From the NCBI RefSeq assembly GCF_900142675.1, contig NZ_FRBS01000002.1:558001-622000 (forward strand): a stretch of DNA of 64,000 nt, written 5' to 3'. Of the stretch, positions 29,165 through 37,954 are shown in pieces (the stretch's first letter is position 1; every line of letters begins with the position of its first letter). The translations under genes were made by a program, and so were the position numbers. The notes beneath the pieces were generated by a model. The model made no database searches. It was not told the DNA's origin and worked only from the letters and a program-made list of their open reading frames with translations. This DNA comes from Shouchella rhizosphaerae. Lineage in GTDB: Bacteria > Bacillota > Bacilli > Bacillales > Bacillaceae_D.

Positions 29165-29219
29165 CAAAACATGAAAGGGTTGGCCGCACGTGCTTGCCCT
29201 TTGAAAGGAGGAGCGCTTG

Positions 29220-30104
29220 ATGGATAAAGTGTTAGGAAATAAAAAAACAATCCTATTTTTTGTGGGGCCAGCGTTGCTTTTGTATCTTCTATTATTAATT
29301 GTGCCAACGATTTGGTCGATCGGCTATTCCTTTTTTTCCGGATCGCCGCTTCGTGGGTTTGACTTTGTTGGGTTTGATAACTATACGGTTGCTTTAAGAG
29401 ACAAGCATTTTTTAGATAGCCTCTTTGCAAGCATACGCTATGCGGCATTTGTCACGACCGGCCAAGTTGCCCTTGGGCTGTGCTTGGCGTTGTTATTTGT
29501 CTTTTTCTTAAAAAAACACTCATCACTTATACGAACATTGGTCTTTTTTCCTGTTATTTTGCCAGCAGTGGCAGTTGCCCAGCTGTTTTCAAAGCTTTTT
29601 GAATTCTCGCCGCAGCTAGGGTTGATCAATGACTTGCTTGCCGCGCTCCATTTAGATTCGTACGTCCAAGCATGGCTGGCGCAAGGAGATACGGCATTTG
29701 CCGTATTGGTCATAATGGACATTTGGCGCTCTATCGGGTTTTACGCAGTCATTCTTTACGCCGGTTTAATCGATGTGCCCGATGATGTGATTGAAGCAGC
29801 ACGGCTCGACGGGGCTAGCGGGTTGCGCCTTGTGACAAGCATTGTCCTTCCAATGATTAGGCCGATTTTGTTGTCAGCCGTCATCTTTAGTTTAAATGGG
29901 ACACTAAAAGTGTTTGAATCAGCTGTTGCCTTAACAGGGGGAGGGCCTGGGAACAGTACCACAATGCTTACGATGTATATGTACAATACCGCCTTTTCTT
30001 ACGGAGAGTATGGGTATGGGAGCGCAATTGCCGTGTATTTGCTCATCATATGTTTGCTCGTAACATTATTGATTTACCGGTTCGCCAGAAAGAACATTGC
30101 CTAG
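29220..30104 (+). CDS. sugar ABC transporter permease, MalF/LplB type
   Basis: A 294-residue permease with six transmembrane helices. The EAA loop contains EAARLDGASGLRLVTSIVLPM, which docks with the ATPase. The start is ATG 29220 behind GAAAGGAGGAG; a TTG directly before it is an unlikely alternative. It is the second gene of the importer operon and forms the pore with the next gene product. Confidence 0.93.
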   Translation: MDKVLGNKKTILFFVGPALLLYLLLLIVPTIWSIGYSFFSGSPLRGFDFVGFDNYTVALRDKHFLDSLFASIRYAAFVTTGQVALGLCLALLFVFFLKKHSSLIRTLVFFPVILPAVAVAQLFSKLFEFSPQLGLINDLLAALHLDSYVQAWLAQGDTAFAVLVIMDIWRSIGFYAVILYAGLIDVPDDVIEAARLDGASGLRLVTSIVLPMIRPILLSAVIFSLNGTLKVFESAVALTGGGPGNSTTMLTMYMYNTAFSYGEYGYGSAIAVYLLIICLLVTLLIYRFARKNIA

Positions 30105-30119
30105 AAGGGAGGAATCGCG

Positions 30120-30998
30120 ATGAAAGCAACGCTTGCTGAACGTGCAGCAACGATAGGGGCAGGCAAAAAAAGAGGCGTTTGGCTATCTGTGCTCGGAAAA
30201 GGGTTGGTCGGTGTCTTTTTGCTTATAACCGTTTATCCAGTGATTTGGTTGTTGTTGTCTTCGTTAAAAGAACCGTCTGAATTTATGACAAACTCAATGA
30301 ATGCGTTGCCTGAGGGGTTTTACCTAGGAAACTACGTAGAAGCGTGGAAAACAGGAAATATGGGCATTTATTTTCGCAATAGCATCTTCGTGACTTTTCC
30401 TGCGCTCATAGGCATTGTCCTCTTTGGTTCAATGGCGGCATTTGCGATTGAAAAGTTGCGCTGGAAGTTAAAAAACGTAGTCATGCTGTTGTTTTTAGCA
30501 GGGATTATGATTCCAGTGCAAATTGTTTTGCTGCCGTTATTCCAAATCTATTTCAATATCAATTTGCTGAATAGCTTGTTTGGACTCGGCCTTGTCTATT
30601 TGGTGTTTGGCTTGCCGCTGACCATCTTTTTATTTGCAAGCTATTTTAAATCGATGCCTAATGAGTTAATGGAAGCCGCTGTTGTGGATGGAGCGTCCAT
30701 TTACCAAATCTTTTTCACGCTTGCGTTGCCGTTGCTTAAAAACGCGATTGTCACTGTCGCTCTTGTGCAATTCTTTTTTGTCTGGAATGACTTAATCTTT
30801 GCAATGAGCTTTATTCGCGATTCAGATCTTCGGACGATCCAGACAGGGTTAATGGGCTTTGCCGGTGAATATGGACAAAGAGAATGGGGGCCGACTTTTG
30901 CCTCTATTGCCCTAGCGGTTGTGCCCATCTTACTGTTGTACACGTTTTTGAATAAGCTTGTCATGAAAGGCATGACAAGTGGAGCAGTGAAAGGATAA
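30120..30998 (+). CDS. sugar ABC transporter permease, MalG/LplC type
   Basis: A 292-residue permease with six helices and the EAA motif MEAAVVDGASIYQIFFTLALPL. It has the N-terminal cytosolic extension and the C-terminal MTSGAVKG tail usual for MalG-like subunits. AAGGGAGG lies ahead of ATG 30120, 15 bp after the partner permease gene. The rhamnosidase gene follows after 15 bp. Confidence 0.93.
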   Translation: MKATLAERAATIGAGKKRGVWLSVLGKGLVGVFLLITVYPVIWLLLSSLKEPSEFMTNSMNALPEGFYLGNYVEAWKTGNMGIYFRNSIFVTFPALIGIVLFGSMAAFAIEKLRWKLKNVVMLLFLAGIMIPVQIVLLPLFQIYFNINLLNSLFGLGLVYLVFGLPLTIFLFASYFKSMPNELMEAAVVDGASIYQIFFTLALPLLKNAIVTVALVQFFFVWNDLIFAMSFIRDSDLRTIQTGLMGFAGEYGQREWGPTFASIALAVVPILLLYTFLNKLVMKGMTSGAVKG

Positions 30999-31013
30999 AG
31001 GAGGAGCGGGCTA

Positions 31014-33656
31014 ATGATTGCTGTGAAAGAAATGCGGTGTGAGGATAGGCTAAATCCGATCGGCCTAGATCGCCAATCGCCACAGTTTAGTTGGATTACG
31101 AAAAGCGATCGACCTGATTATGAGCAGACACGTTATGAAATTCAAGTAAGCATGGATGCAGAAGGAAAGGAAGCAATATGGTCCAAGCGTGTTTTTTCCA
31201 GTCAGTCGCTTGCTGTCCGCTATGAGGGGCCGCCGCTGGAATCATACAAACGTTACTACTGGCGTGTCCGTGTATGGGCAGGAGAGGAAAAATCTGATTG
31301 GAGTGGCGCCTCTTTTTTTGAAATGGGCATTTTGGAAGCCACTGAGTGGAAAGGGGACTGGATTACAAGCGCAGCTAATAGCGATGCCAATACATTTGCT
31401 TGTGCCCGCCAGTTTCAGGCAAAGAAACCAATCACAAAGGCGATTTTGTATGCTACAAGCTTAGGACTTTACGAATTAATGTTAAATGGGCAGCGTGTCG
31501 GCCATTATGCATTAACGCCAGGATGGACCAACTACCATGATCGGATCCAATACCAGGCGTATGATGTCAGCTTCCATCTAAAGGAAACGAATGAGCTTCG
31601 TGCTCTTGTCGGAGAGGGCTGGTATAGCGGTTACTTAGGGTGGAAAGGGCAAAAGAATACGTACGGCAATACCAATGCATTGTTGCTGCAACTGAGACTC
31701 GTATACGAAGATGGTTCAGTCGATTGGATTTATACAGATGAAAGCTGGCGGGAACTGGCCACACCGATTCAAATGTCCGATTTATATAACGGAGAAACTT
31801 ACGATGGGCGAATTCAGTTTGAACAAATCGGCGACATGCGTATTTTTTCTTACCCAAAAGCCCATCTCGTTGCTCAAGAAAACGAACCAGTTGCAGTGAT
31901 TGAACAGATAAGACCAAAGCGGTTATTTAGAACACCAAAGCAAGAGCTCGTTCTAGATATGGGGCAGAACATGGTTGGCGTCATTGAATTTAAGGTGAGA
32001 GGAAAAGAAGGGCAAAAGCTCCAACTCATTCATGGGGAAGTCCTTGACCACGAAGGCAACTTTTACCGTGCTAATTTGCGGGCCGCCGAGCAAACGGTTT
32101 CTTATATTTGCAGTGGAGAGGGCGAGGCGGTATACAGACCCCATTTTACATTCCAAGGCTTCCAGTTTGTTAAACTTGTCGGTTTCTCAGAAGACGTCAG
32201 CATCGACGATTTTACTGGTTTGGTTATGCATTCAGACATGGAGCAAACAGGCGATTTCCACACATCTGATTCGTCAATCAACCAGCTTCAACATAATATC
32301 CTCTGGGGGCAAAAAGGCAATTTTGTTGATGTGCCAACCGATTGTCCGCAACGGAATGAGCGGCTTGGCTGGACAGGGGATGCACAAATATTCATTCGTA
32401 CAGCCAACTTTAATATGGGAACCAAACGTTTCTTTCAAAAATGGCTTCGCGATTTGGCCTATAACCAAAGTGGAGACGGTTCTGTGCCATTTGTCGTCCC
32501 TGATATTTTAAATGGAGAGTTCTCAGGGAACAAAGGCCGCACATGCGCTGCCTGGGGAGATGCAGCCGTTATTTGCCCGTGGACGCTGTACTGGAGCTTT
32601 GGAGACGAACAAGTCCTTTACGAACAATACGAAAGCATGAAAGCATGGGTGGACTATATTCGCAGCACAAGTGAGGACGGCCTCCTCTGGCAAAATGAAT
32701 TTCAATTAGGCGACTGGCTTGCTTTAGATGCCGAGGAAAATAGCTACTACGGAGCAACAGACAATGATTTAGTCGCTTCGGCTTATTACGCTTATTCCAC
32801 AAAGCTTCTTGCAAAAACGGCCCGTGTCATTGGCAAAGTCGACGATTACCATCAATACAAGGCATTGTTTAAGCAAATCAAACAAGCATACCAAAAGGCG
32901 TACATGACTGCGCCTAACAGGCTGTACTCTGACACACAAACCGCGTATGTGCTCACGCTCCACTTCGGTTTAGCAGAAGAAACACAACGGCAAGGGCTTG
33001 CGGCACGGCTTGTAGAATTAATCCGCCAAAATGGCACCCATTTAACGACAGGTTTTGTCGGCACACCATACTTGTGCCATGCGTTGTCAGACAATGGCTA
33101 CACCGATGTCGCCTATGAATTGTTGTTTCAACGGACGTATCCGTCTTGGCTTTACCAAGTTGATCGAGGCGCTACAACGATGTGGGAGCATTGGGACAGC
33201 ATCAAGGAAGATGGTTCCTTCTGGAGCACAGACATGAACTCATTTAACCATTACGCTTATGGCTCAATTGGTGATTGGATGTACCAACATATCATTGGGC
33301 TTGATGCCGTTCAAGCAGGCTACAAAACAGCGATCATTGCGCCAAAACCTACGGAAAAGCTAACGTATGCAACGGGCACCCTTAAAACACCATACGGAAA
33401 GCTGGCGTCGGAATGGCATTTGCAGGGGGAAACGCTCACAATAAAAGGAACCGTACCGGAAAACACAAGCGCTTATATTTGCCTCCCAGCCGTAGCAAAC
33501 CAAGAAGAAATGAACGCGCTTAATATAAATCCAGCAAGTATTGCATCAGAAGAAGCAGAAACGGTTTTCAGGCACATGCGCGAAGACAGCGTCTTAATCA
33601 AGCAAGGATCAGGCCCGTTTTCATACACATATCAAGCAAGAATGGCAAAACAATAG
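31014..33656 (+). CDS. GH78 alpha-L-rhamnosidase
   Basis: An 880-residue cytoplasmic enzyme (no signal peptide). In order: an N-terminal fibronectin-like domain (SPQFSWITKSDRPDYEQTRY), a rhamnose-binding beta-sandwich (LNGQRVGHYALTPGWTNYHD), the (alpha/alpha)6 catalytic barrel with DVPTDCPQRNERLGWTGDAQ carrying the acidic catalytic residues, the MWEHWDS motif, and a C-terminal beta-sandwich. It hydrolyses terminal alpha-L-rhamnose from oligosaccharides brought in by the ABC importer encoded just upstream. ATG 31014 follows AAGGAGGAG. A degenerate second copy of its last ~110 bp lies at 34741-34868. Confidence 0.93.
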   Translation: MIAVKEMRCEDRLNPIGLDRQSPQFSWITKSDRPDYEQTRYEIQVSMDAEGKEAIWSKRVFSSQSLAVRYEGPPLESYKRYYWRVRVWAGEEKSDWSGASFFEMGILEATEWKGDWITSAANSDANTFACARQFQAKKPITKAILYATSLGLYELMLNGQRVGHYALTPGWTNYHDRIQYQAYDVSFHLKETNELRALVGEGWYSGYLGWKGQKNTYGNTNALLLQLRLVYEDGSVDWIYTDESWRELATPIQMSDLYNGETYDGRIQFEQIGDMRIFSYPKAHLVAQENEPVAVIEQIRPKRLFRTPKQELVLDMGQNMVGVIEFKVRGKEGQKLQLIHGEVLDHEGNFYRANLRAAEQTVSYICSGEGEAVYRPHFTFQGFQFVKLVGFSEDVSIDDFTGLVMHSDMEQTGDFHTSDSSINQLQHNILWGQKGNFVDVPTDCPQRNERLGWTGDAQIFIRTANFNMGTKRFFQKWLRDLAYNQSGDGSVPFVVPDILNGEFSGNKGRTCAAWGDAAVICPWTLYWSFGDEQVLYEQYESMKAWVDYIRSTSEDGLLWQNEFQLGDWLALDAEENSYYGATDNDLVASAYYAYSTKLLAKTARVIGKVDDYHQYKALFKQIKQAYQKAYMTAPNRLYSDTQTAYVLTLHFGLAEETQRQGLAARLVELIRQNGTHLTTGFVGTPYLCHALSDNGYTDVAYELLFQRTYPSWLYQVDRGATTMWEHWDSIKEDGSFWSTDMNSFNHYAYGSIGDWMYQHIIGLDAVQAGYKTAIIAPKPTEKLTYATGTLKTPYGKLASEWHLQGETLTIKGTVPENTSAYICLPAVANQEEMNALNINPASIASEEAETVFRHMREDSVLIKQGSGPFSYTYQARMAKQ

Positions 33657-33670
33657 ACGATACAACCTTT

Positions 33671-33706
33671 AGGGGAGAAGGGTGTTAGAAGGGAACCGAC
33701 TCCCCT
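33671..33706 (+). terminator. hairpin after the rhamnosidase gene
   Basis: AGGGGAG...CTCCCCT forms a 7-bp stem with a 22-nt loop 15 bp after the stop. There is no strong T-tract, so it is a weak terminator candidate. Confidence 0.4.
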
Positions 33707-33776
33707 CAAACATTTTGGTACGAGTGAAGAAGATTAATAAGAAAAAGAAGATGTTTTGCGAGAAAGGTTTAATAGC

Positions 33777-33807
33777 AAAAAGACCAGAAGTCACATCGAG
33801 GTCTTTT
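33777..33807 (-). terminator. terminator of the cis-prenyltransferase gene, possibly bidirectional
   Basis: AAAAGACC, a 15-nt loop, GGTCTTTT: read on the minus strand the stem is followed by TTTTTGCTATT, and on the plus strand the stem itself ends in TTTT. It lies 46 bp beyond the minus-strand gene end. Confidence 0.7.
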
Positions 33808-33852
33808 AGTGTTGTTAAGAAACAAGGATTTTAAAATTGGGGCTGTGTTTTT

Positions 33853-34644
33853 TCAAGAGCCTTTTCTTCGCTCCCTGGATACATACTCCTGCAAAGATTT
33901 TTCCAACCAGTTGCTATCAAAGTCTGGCCAATAAACTTCAGGAAAATAAAGTTGGGAGTCTCCTGTTAGAAAGGATAAAAAATCGGCTGAATTATGCGGA
34001 TCATTCCACGAACCCGTTCGAATAATGAAATCAACACTTGGTAAATAGCCAGTCCAAGAATGTTTTTTTAGTAAAGAATTAAATGTGAGAGGATCCTTAT
34101 TGATATTTTTTTCTAGCACATGGTCATCTAATAATGAAATGACAGCTTGCCCGCGTTCTATTTTACCATCATAAGCAACTAATAATGTTAATATGCCCTT
34201 GTCGTTATTAGCGGTCTTCACCAACAGTTTTTCAATAATATCAATGGTGTCTTTTTCTAAAAACGTTCTCCAACTTCCACAAACCTGGACTTTTATTTTA
34301 TTTTCCATGATTTTTGGATCGTTCAGTAGCTCAGTAAATTTTTTAGCATATAATTTATGCATGGCTTTCACTAAACTTTTTTCTCTATTTTTAAGATTAT
34401 CTACAGAACTGACCCAAAAAGTAACATAGTTAACACCTTTACTAAACAATGCTTCCGTTATATATTGAAAATTTGCGGCACCTTTATCATATAGTGAGCC
34501 TTCAGAAAGTAACCCTTTCTTTTTAGCCCAACGTCTGTTTCCGTCTGGAATAATTGCTATATGATTGATAAAATTAATAATAATCCTCTCCCTAGGAACA
34601 TTAACTATACGCTCATCATAAAGTTTTATTTTTCCACTTGTCAA
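33853..34644 (-). CDS. cis-prenyltransferase (undecaprenyl-diphosphate-synthase family)
   Basis: The family signature HIAIIPDGNRRWAKKKGL is present, as are the C-terminal substrate motif VDFIIRTGSWNDPHNSADF and LYFPEVYWPDFD. Known: these enzymes condense isopentenyl diphosphate units in cis configuration. The longest frame starts at 34821, but its first ~30 residues are antisense to a decayed rhamnosidase copy and cannot be original. TTG 34644 gives 263 residues with the usual ~28 residues before the signature, though without a clear ribosome site. The gene is visibly more AT-rich than its neighbours, suggesting transfer. It is probably an accessory enzyme, not the housekeeping UppS. Start uncertain. 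Confidence 0.75.
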   Translation of the reverse strand: MTSGKIKLYDERIVNVPRERIIINFINHIAIIPDGNRRWAKKKGLLSEGSLYDKGAANFQYITEALFSKGVNYVTFWVSSVDNLKNREKSLVKAMHKLYAKKFTELLNDPKIMENKIKVQVCGSWRTFLEKDTIDIIEKLLVKTANNDKGILTLLVAYDGKIERGQAVISLLDDHVLEKNINKDPLTFNSLLKKHSWTGYLPSVDFIIRTGSWNDPHNSADFLSFLTGDSQLYFPEVYWPDFDSNWLEKSLQEYVSRERRKGS

Positions 34645-34740
34645 ACGATAAACGGAATCGTTCAGGAAACCTATTTGCTTCGCAATCGTAGCAACTAAGA
34701 AGATAGAAAAGCGCTTTACATAAGCTCGGCAAGAATGGCA

Positions 34741-34868
34741 CCGGAAGAAGCGGAAACGGTTTTCAGGCACTCGCCTAGACAGCGTTTTAATCAGGCGAGA
34801 ATCAGGCCCAAATTCACACATATATCAAACAATAATGGCGAAACAGATACACAACCTCATGTGGGGAA
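34741..34868 (+). pseudogene. decayed second copy of the rhamnosidase 3' end
   Basis: This stretch aligns base by base with 33546-33678, the last part of the rhamnosidase gene and its downstream flank. It shares GAAGAAGC.GAAACGGTTT, TCAGGCAC, AGACAGCGT, TTAATCA, ATCAGGCCC and ATGGC.AAACA, with small indels that break the frame. It lies about 1.2 kb downstream of the original, and the cis-prenyltransferase gene lies between the copies. It ends about 75 bp before CRISPR leader 5. Confidence 0.85.
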
Positions 34869-34943
34869 GAAGAAATGGTTAGAGGAGCTCCATCAATCGT
34901 TTCCTTGTGAGCATTCAGTATGATTAAAGAAGATCAAAAAACA

Positions 34944-35126
34944 CTTGGTGCGAACCCCAAGCGCACATAAAATCCCTAGATCACCCGCACCAAAAAAGAG
35001 CTTAAATATGAAATAATATGTGTAATGATGGTAAAATGCTGTCTGTATGCCATGATAGAATAAAAGAAAGGAGCGGCATTTTCCTATACTTGTTGTTTTC
35101 CTGTCAATAAATAGGGGAATTTCGCT
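34944..35126 (+). promoter_or_regulatory. CRISPR leader 5
   Basis: A leader copy with left arm CTTGGTGCG, inner CGCAC and right arm CGCACCAAAAAA. The junction-proximal inverted repeat is weaker (CCTATACTTG against CAATAAATAGGGG). It ends in TTTCGCT at the first repeat. Confidence 0.87.
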
Positions 35127-35359
35127 GTCGCACTCTTTGTGAGTGCGTGGATTGAAATAGCAGGGAGAACCTTTTCAATCGATATTCCCATAGTCGCACT
35201 CTTTGTGAGTGCGTGGATTGAAATATAATATATTCCCACCAATCTGTATCATTGACTATGTCGCACTCTTTGTGAGTGCGTGGATTGAAATCAACAACAG
35301 GTCAAGTTGGGCATGGTACTGTCTTTGTCGCACTCTTCGTAAGTGCGTGCTCGTTCGTA
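35127..35359 (+). CRISPR. CRISPR array 5, 3 full repeats and one truncated
   Basis: Repeats start at 35127, 35193, 35260 and 35337. The first three are identical (loop TTTGT, as in array 1). The last reads GTCGCACTCTTCGTAAGTGC and then diverges, so the trailer repeat has lost its GGATTGAAAT end. There are three spacers of 34-45 bp. Confidence 0.96.
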
Positions 35360-35417
35360 TGCAACCTAATAACCAGTAGGTTATGGACGTAAGGCATTTG
35401 GGGGAGGTGGATGTGCC

Positions 35418-35618
35418 ATAAAACGAAAACCAGTAGTTTTAGGTGTAGGCGGGCTTCTAGTAATTGGTATGGCTGTAAGTGCAGTCATCTTATTGAATGC
35501 GGACAAGGATTCTGTGCCAGGGAGAACCCAATTAAAAGAGAATGAAAGAGACTCGAGTGATTATTGGACCGCAGACAACATGAAAAAAGCTGTTCCGGGG
35601 GCAGGAATGGAGGACTAA
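35418..35618 (+). CDS. 66-residue membrane-anchored small protein without a standard start codon
   Basis: An open frame with a basic start (KRKPV), one hydrophobic helix (VLGVGGLLVIGMAVSAVILL) and a polar tail containing DYWTADNMKKAVPGAGMED. GGGGGAGG lies about 10 bp upstream of codon ATA at 35418. No in-frame ATG, GTG or TTG exists near it; the first ATG is inside the helix. The Y-W-T-x-x-x-M-x-x-A-x-P tail resembles the propeptide of secreted trypsin-like proteases, so it may be a protease N-terminal fragment or a small protein whose ATG mutated to ATA. The terminator overlaps its 3' end. Confidence 0.45.
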   Translation: MKRKPVVLGVGGLLVIGMAVSAVILLNADKDSVPGRTQLKENERDSSDYWTADNMKKAVPGAGMED

Positions 35619-35642
35619 CGCCTGCTCCTCGAACAGCTTTTG
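35583..35642. terminator. bidirectional terminator at the end of the small protein and gntR
   Basis: AAAAAAGCTGTTC plus GGGGGCAGG pair with CCTGCTCCTC plus GAACAGCTTTT, giving a long stem with A-tract and T-tract flanks. It can stop transcription of the small gene (plus) and of the gntR gene (minus). Confidence 0.88.
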
Positions 35643-35670
35643 CTAGCTAGTTGGTGTTTGGTTTCGTTCG

Positions 35671-36378
35671 TTATTTTTTTCTGAACTGGTGTTTAAAACG
35701 GTTAAACGGGGTGAAGTATGAAACGGCGTAGTCTAAGTTAATAAGCTCGCTGTATTCAAAGACGCGCCCGTCGTTAAGAATGCCGCGATTGACAATTTTC
35801 ATGGCTGCGATGCCTTTTTTGCAATTTAACAAATTGGCTTGTTCTTTTGTTACGTTGACGGCACTGTAAGTGGTAATAAAGTGGGAGATGTCGTAGCCGC
35901 ATTGCTGGACATATTCATGGACGGAGCCGGCAGCAATTTGTTCTGTCAGATCAGGGAAATAGGAGCAGGGAAGCTGTGTTGTTTCAATTTGGACTTTTTG
36001 GTAATCGACGATCCGGACGCGTGTAAACTCCCACACAAAGTCGTTTTTCATATCGAATATGTTTTCAATTTCAGGCGTCATCTTCTTCTTTTGCATGGCA
36101 ATGACCGTTGATTGAATGTCTTTGAATTTCTTTTCGGTTAACGAATTATAAATAAGGGGGCTTTCCCTAATTGTTTTTGTGACAAACATGCCAGAGCCTT
36201 GCACAACTTGTACACTGCCGATGTTTATTAATTTTTTGATTGCTTTTCGGATTGTGTAACGAGAGACTTGGTAGTGTGTGGCGAGGGCTCTCTCCGTTGG
36301 CAATTTTTCGCCAGGGGCATATTTGTTTTGATAAATTTTGCTTAGCAAGTCATCGGCGACAAATTGTCTTTTCTTCAT
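35671..36378 (-). CDS. GntR-family regulator with UTRA sensor domain
   Basis: A 235-residue protein. The N-terminal winged helix (YAPGEKLPTERALATHYQVS, then YTIRKAIKKLINIGSVQVVQ) is followed from about residue 90 by a UTRA effector domain (FVWEFTRVRIVDYQKVQIET, FEYSELINLDY). UTRA domains bind sugars or sugar phosphates. It lies downstream of the ManD-like gene on the same strand, separated from it by a terminator hairpin, and close to a PTS gene that it may control. ATG 36378 follows GAGGGGAGAAAC. Confidence 0.88.
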   Translation of the reverse strand: MKKRQFVADDLLSKIYQNKYAPGEKLPTERALATHYQVSRYTIRKAIKKLINIGSVQVVQGSGMFVTKTIRESPLIYNSLTEKKFKDIQSTVIAMQKKKMTPEIENIFDMKNDFVWEFTRVRIVDYQKVQIETTQLPCSYFPDLTEQIAAGSVHEYVQQCGYDISHFITTYSAVNVTKEQANLLNCKKGIAAMKIVNRGILNDGRVFEYSELINLDYAVSYFTPFNRFKHQFRKK

Positions 36379-36417
36379 GTTTCTCCCCTCATCTAAGGCT
36401 GAATCGTTTCATTTAGT

Positions 36418-36446
36418 ATAAAAGCCCTGTTTGCACACTGCAAGCA
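36418..36446 (-). terminator. terminator of the ManD-like gene
   Basis: ATAAAAGCC and GGCTTTTAT, with an inner TTGCA/TGCAA pair, form a stem 13 bp beyond the minus-strand ManD-like gene, ending in TTTTAT. Confidence 0.8.
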
Positions 36447-36458
36447 AGGCTTTTATCG

Positions 36459-37658
36459 TTATGGCGTATGAATCGCTCCGTTTGGCAGGCGAGCCTGTGT
36501 CCACTCATGTTTTCGGTACACGACTGGGTAGTTTTGCGCCAACGTTTCGTCAAATGACACACCAATGCCAACTTCATCAATCGGGTAAATGTAGCCTTGC
36601 TTGACTTGGACGGAACCGGGAAACATTTCCTCAATGATGGCTTCTGGTTCTTGGATTTCTTGAATGGCAGCCTGATGGAGGTGAATGTTCAAGTGTGTGT
36701 TGACCGCTACACCGATCGGCGTCATATCCGACGGGCCATGCCAGGCAATTTTCACACCAAACTGGCTGCATAACGCGCCGAGCTTTAATGCAGGTGTAAT
36801 TCCGCCTATTTGTGAAACGTGGCATCGAATGTAATCGATTTGCCGATTGGCAATTAAGTGCTTCCACTCCATTGGGTTATTAAACAGTTCGCCTGTGGCA
36901 ATAGGAGTTGTACACTGGGCGCGTAGTTGGGCGAGCCATTCATTTTGGTCAGGGGGCAAAACGTCCTCTAAAAAGTACGGCTTATACGGTTCCAACTCTT
37001 TGGCAAGCTGGATCGCTTGGATCGGTGAAAGCCGTTCGTGGACATCGTGAAGAAAATGGAGGCTATAGCCATATTTTTCACGCAGCGCTTTAAACATGCG
37101 CACGACATCTCTCATGTAAATGTCAGGATCGTAATATTCCCCTTCCAGTTGTCTTACTGGTAAGTGCATGTCATGGTTTTTGCCGCCATATTTGCCAAGT
37201 TGGCAACGAATATGTTTAAACCCTCGCTTGATTAGCGCATCTACGTTTTTGAACAATTCTTCCAAAGTAAGCCCGTCCGCATGAGCATATGCAGCAATCG
37301 CGCTTTTTGATTTTCCGCCAAATAATTGGTAGAGCGGCATGTTTGCAAGCTTTGCTTTCATATCCCACAACGCCATATCGATGCCAGCAATGGCGTTGTT
37401 CATAATTGGGCCATTGCGCCAGTATGCGTTCACCATCATCATTTGCCATAAATCTTCAATATCGTGGGCGTCACGCCCGAGCAAAAGCGGTGTTAAGTAC
37501 TGGTCAACGACCATTTTGACAGGAAGCGGTCGCTGTTGGAACGTGGCGCAGCCATAGCCAGTAAGGCCAAGGTTGGTCTTGACTTTCACCACCACAAAAT
37601 TATGGCGATGGGGATTGGTCACAAATGCTTCAATAGATGTAATGATGTTTGGTTCCAC
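36459..37658 (-). CDS. enolase-superfamily sugar-acid dehydratase (ManD/RspA-like)
   Basis: A 399-residue protein with the ManD/RspA pattern: an N-terminal capping domain ([20 protein letters not shown]) and a barrel with metal ligands and bases in [38 protein letters not shown] and [13 protein letters not shown]. Known members dehydrate D-mannonate or D-gluconate to 2-keto-3-deoxy sugar acids, but many have weak or no such activity. GTG 37658 is chosen because GAAGGAG lies eight bases upstream. It is divergent from a beta-glucoside-type PTS gene, 296 bp away, and is followed by gntR. True substrate unknown. Confidence 0.85.
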   Translation of the reverse strand: MEPNIITSIEAFVTNPHRHNFVVVKVKTNLGLTGYGCATFQQRPLPVKMVVDQYLTPLLLGRDAHDIEDLWQMMMVNAYWRNGPIMNNAIAGIDMALWDMKAKLANMPLYQLFGGKSKSAIAAYAHADGLTLEELFKNVDALIKRGFKHIRCQLGKYGGKNHDMHLPVRQLEGEYYDPDIYMRDVVRMFKALREKYGYSLHFLHDVHERLSPIQAIQLAKELEPYKPYFLEDVLPPDQNEWLAQLRAQCTTPIATGELFNNPMEWKHLIANRQIDYIRCHVSQIGGITPALKLGALCSQFGVKIAWHGPSDMTPIGVAVNTHLNIHLHQAAIQEIQEPEAIIEEMFPGSVQVKQGYIYPIDEVGIGVSFDETLAQNYPVVYRKHEWTQARLPNGAIHTP

Positions 37659-37867
37659 GGGATGCACTCCTTCTCATTGATTCCTTTTTATAGAACGGCA
37701 TGAGGACATAGTTTCTACCTGTTTTCCTGTTGATTAAAGCATATGGAAAACAAGGGGTCAATTTGGTTAGAAATGCATCGGCTAAAACGAGTATTTACCA
37801 TACCAATTTCGAATGAATATTTGTGTAAGTACTGATAAATAAGGATTTTACGTTTTTATTGGTATTT

Positions 37868-37882
37868 TTTGAAACGTTTTCA
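37868..37882 (+). promoter_or_regulatory. candidate CcpA cre site ahead of the PTS EIIBC gene
   Basis: TTTGAAACGTTTTCA matches cre with one mismatch and is nearly palindromic (TGAAACGTTTTCA). It lies 73 bp upstream of the EIIBC start in the divergent region shared with the ManD-like gene. Confidence 0.7.
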
Positions 37883-37954
37883 GTCGGGGGCTCTTATGCT
37901 ACGATATGCCTGTCGATGATCATCAAATTCGAAAGTGAAGGAAGGCTGCTTCTT

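Noticed and set aside
34645-34821. N-terminal extension of the cis-prenyltransferase frame to an ATG at 34821
   Set aside because: Its first residues are antisense to a decayed rhamnosidase copy and match no prenyltransferase; the true start must be further in.
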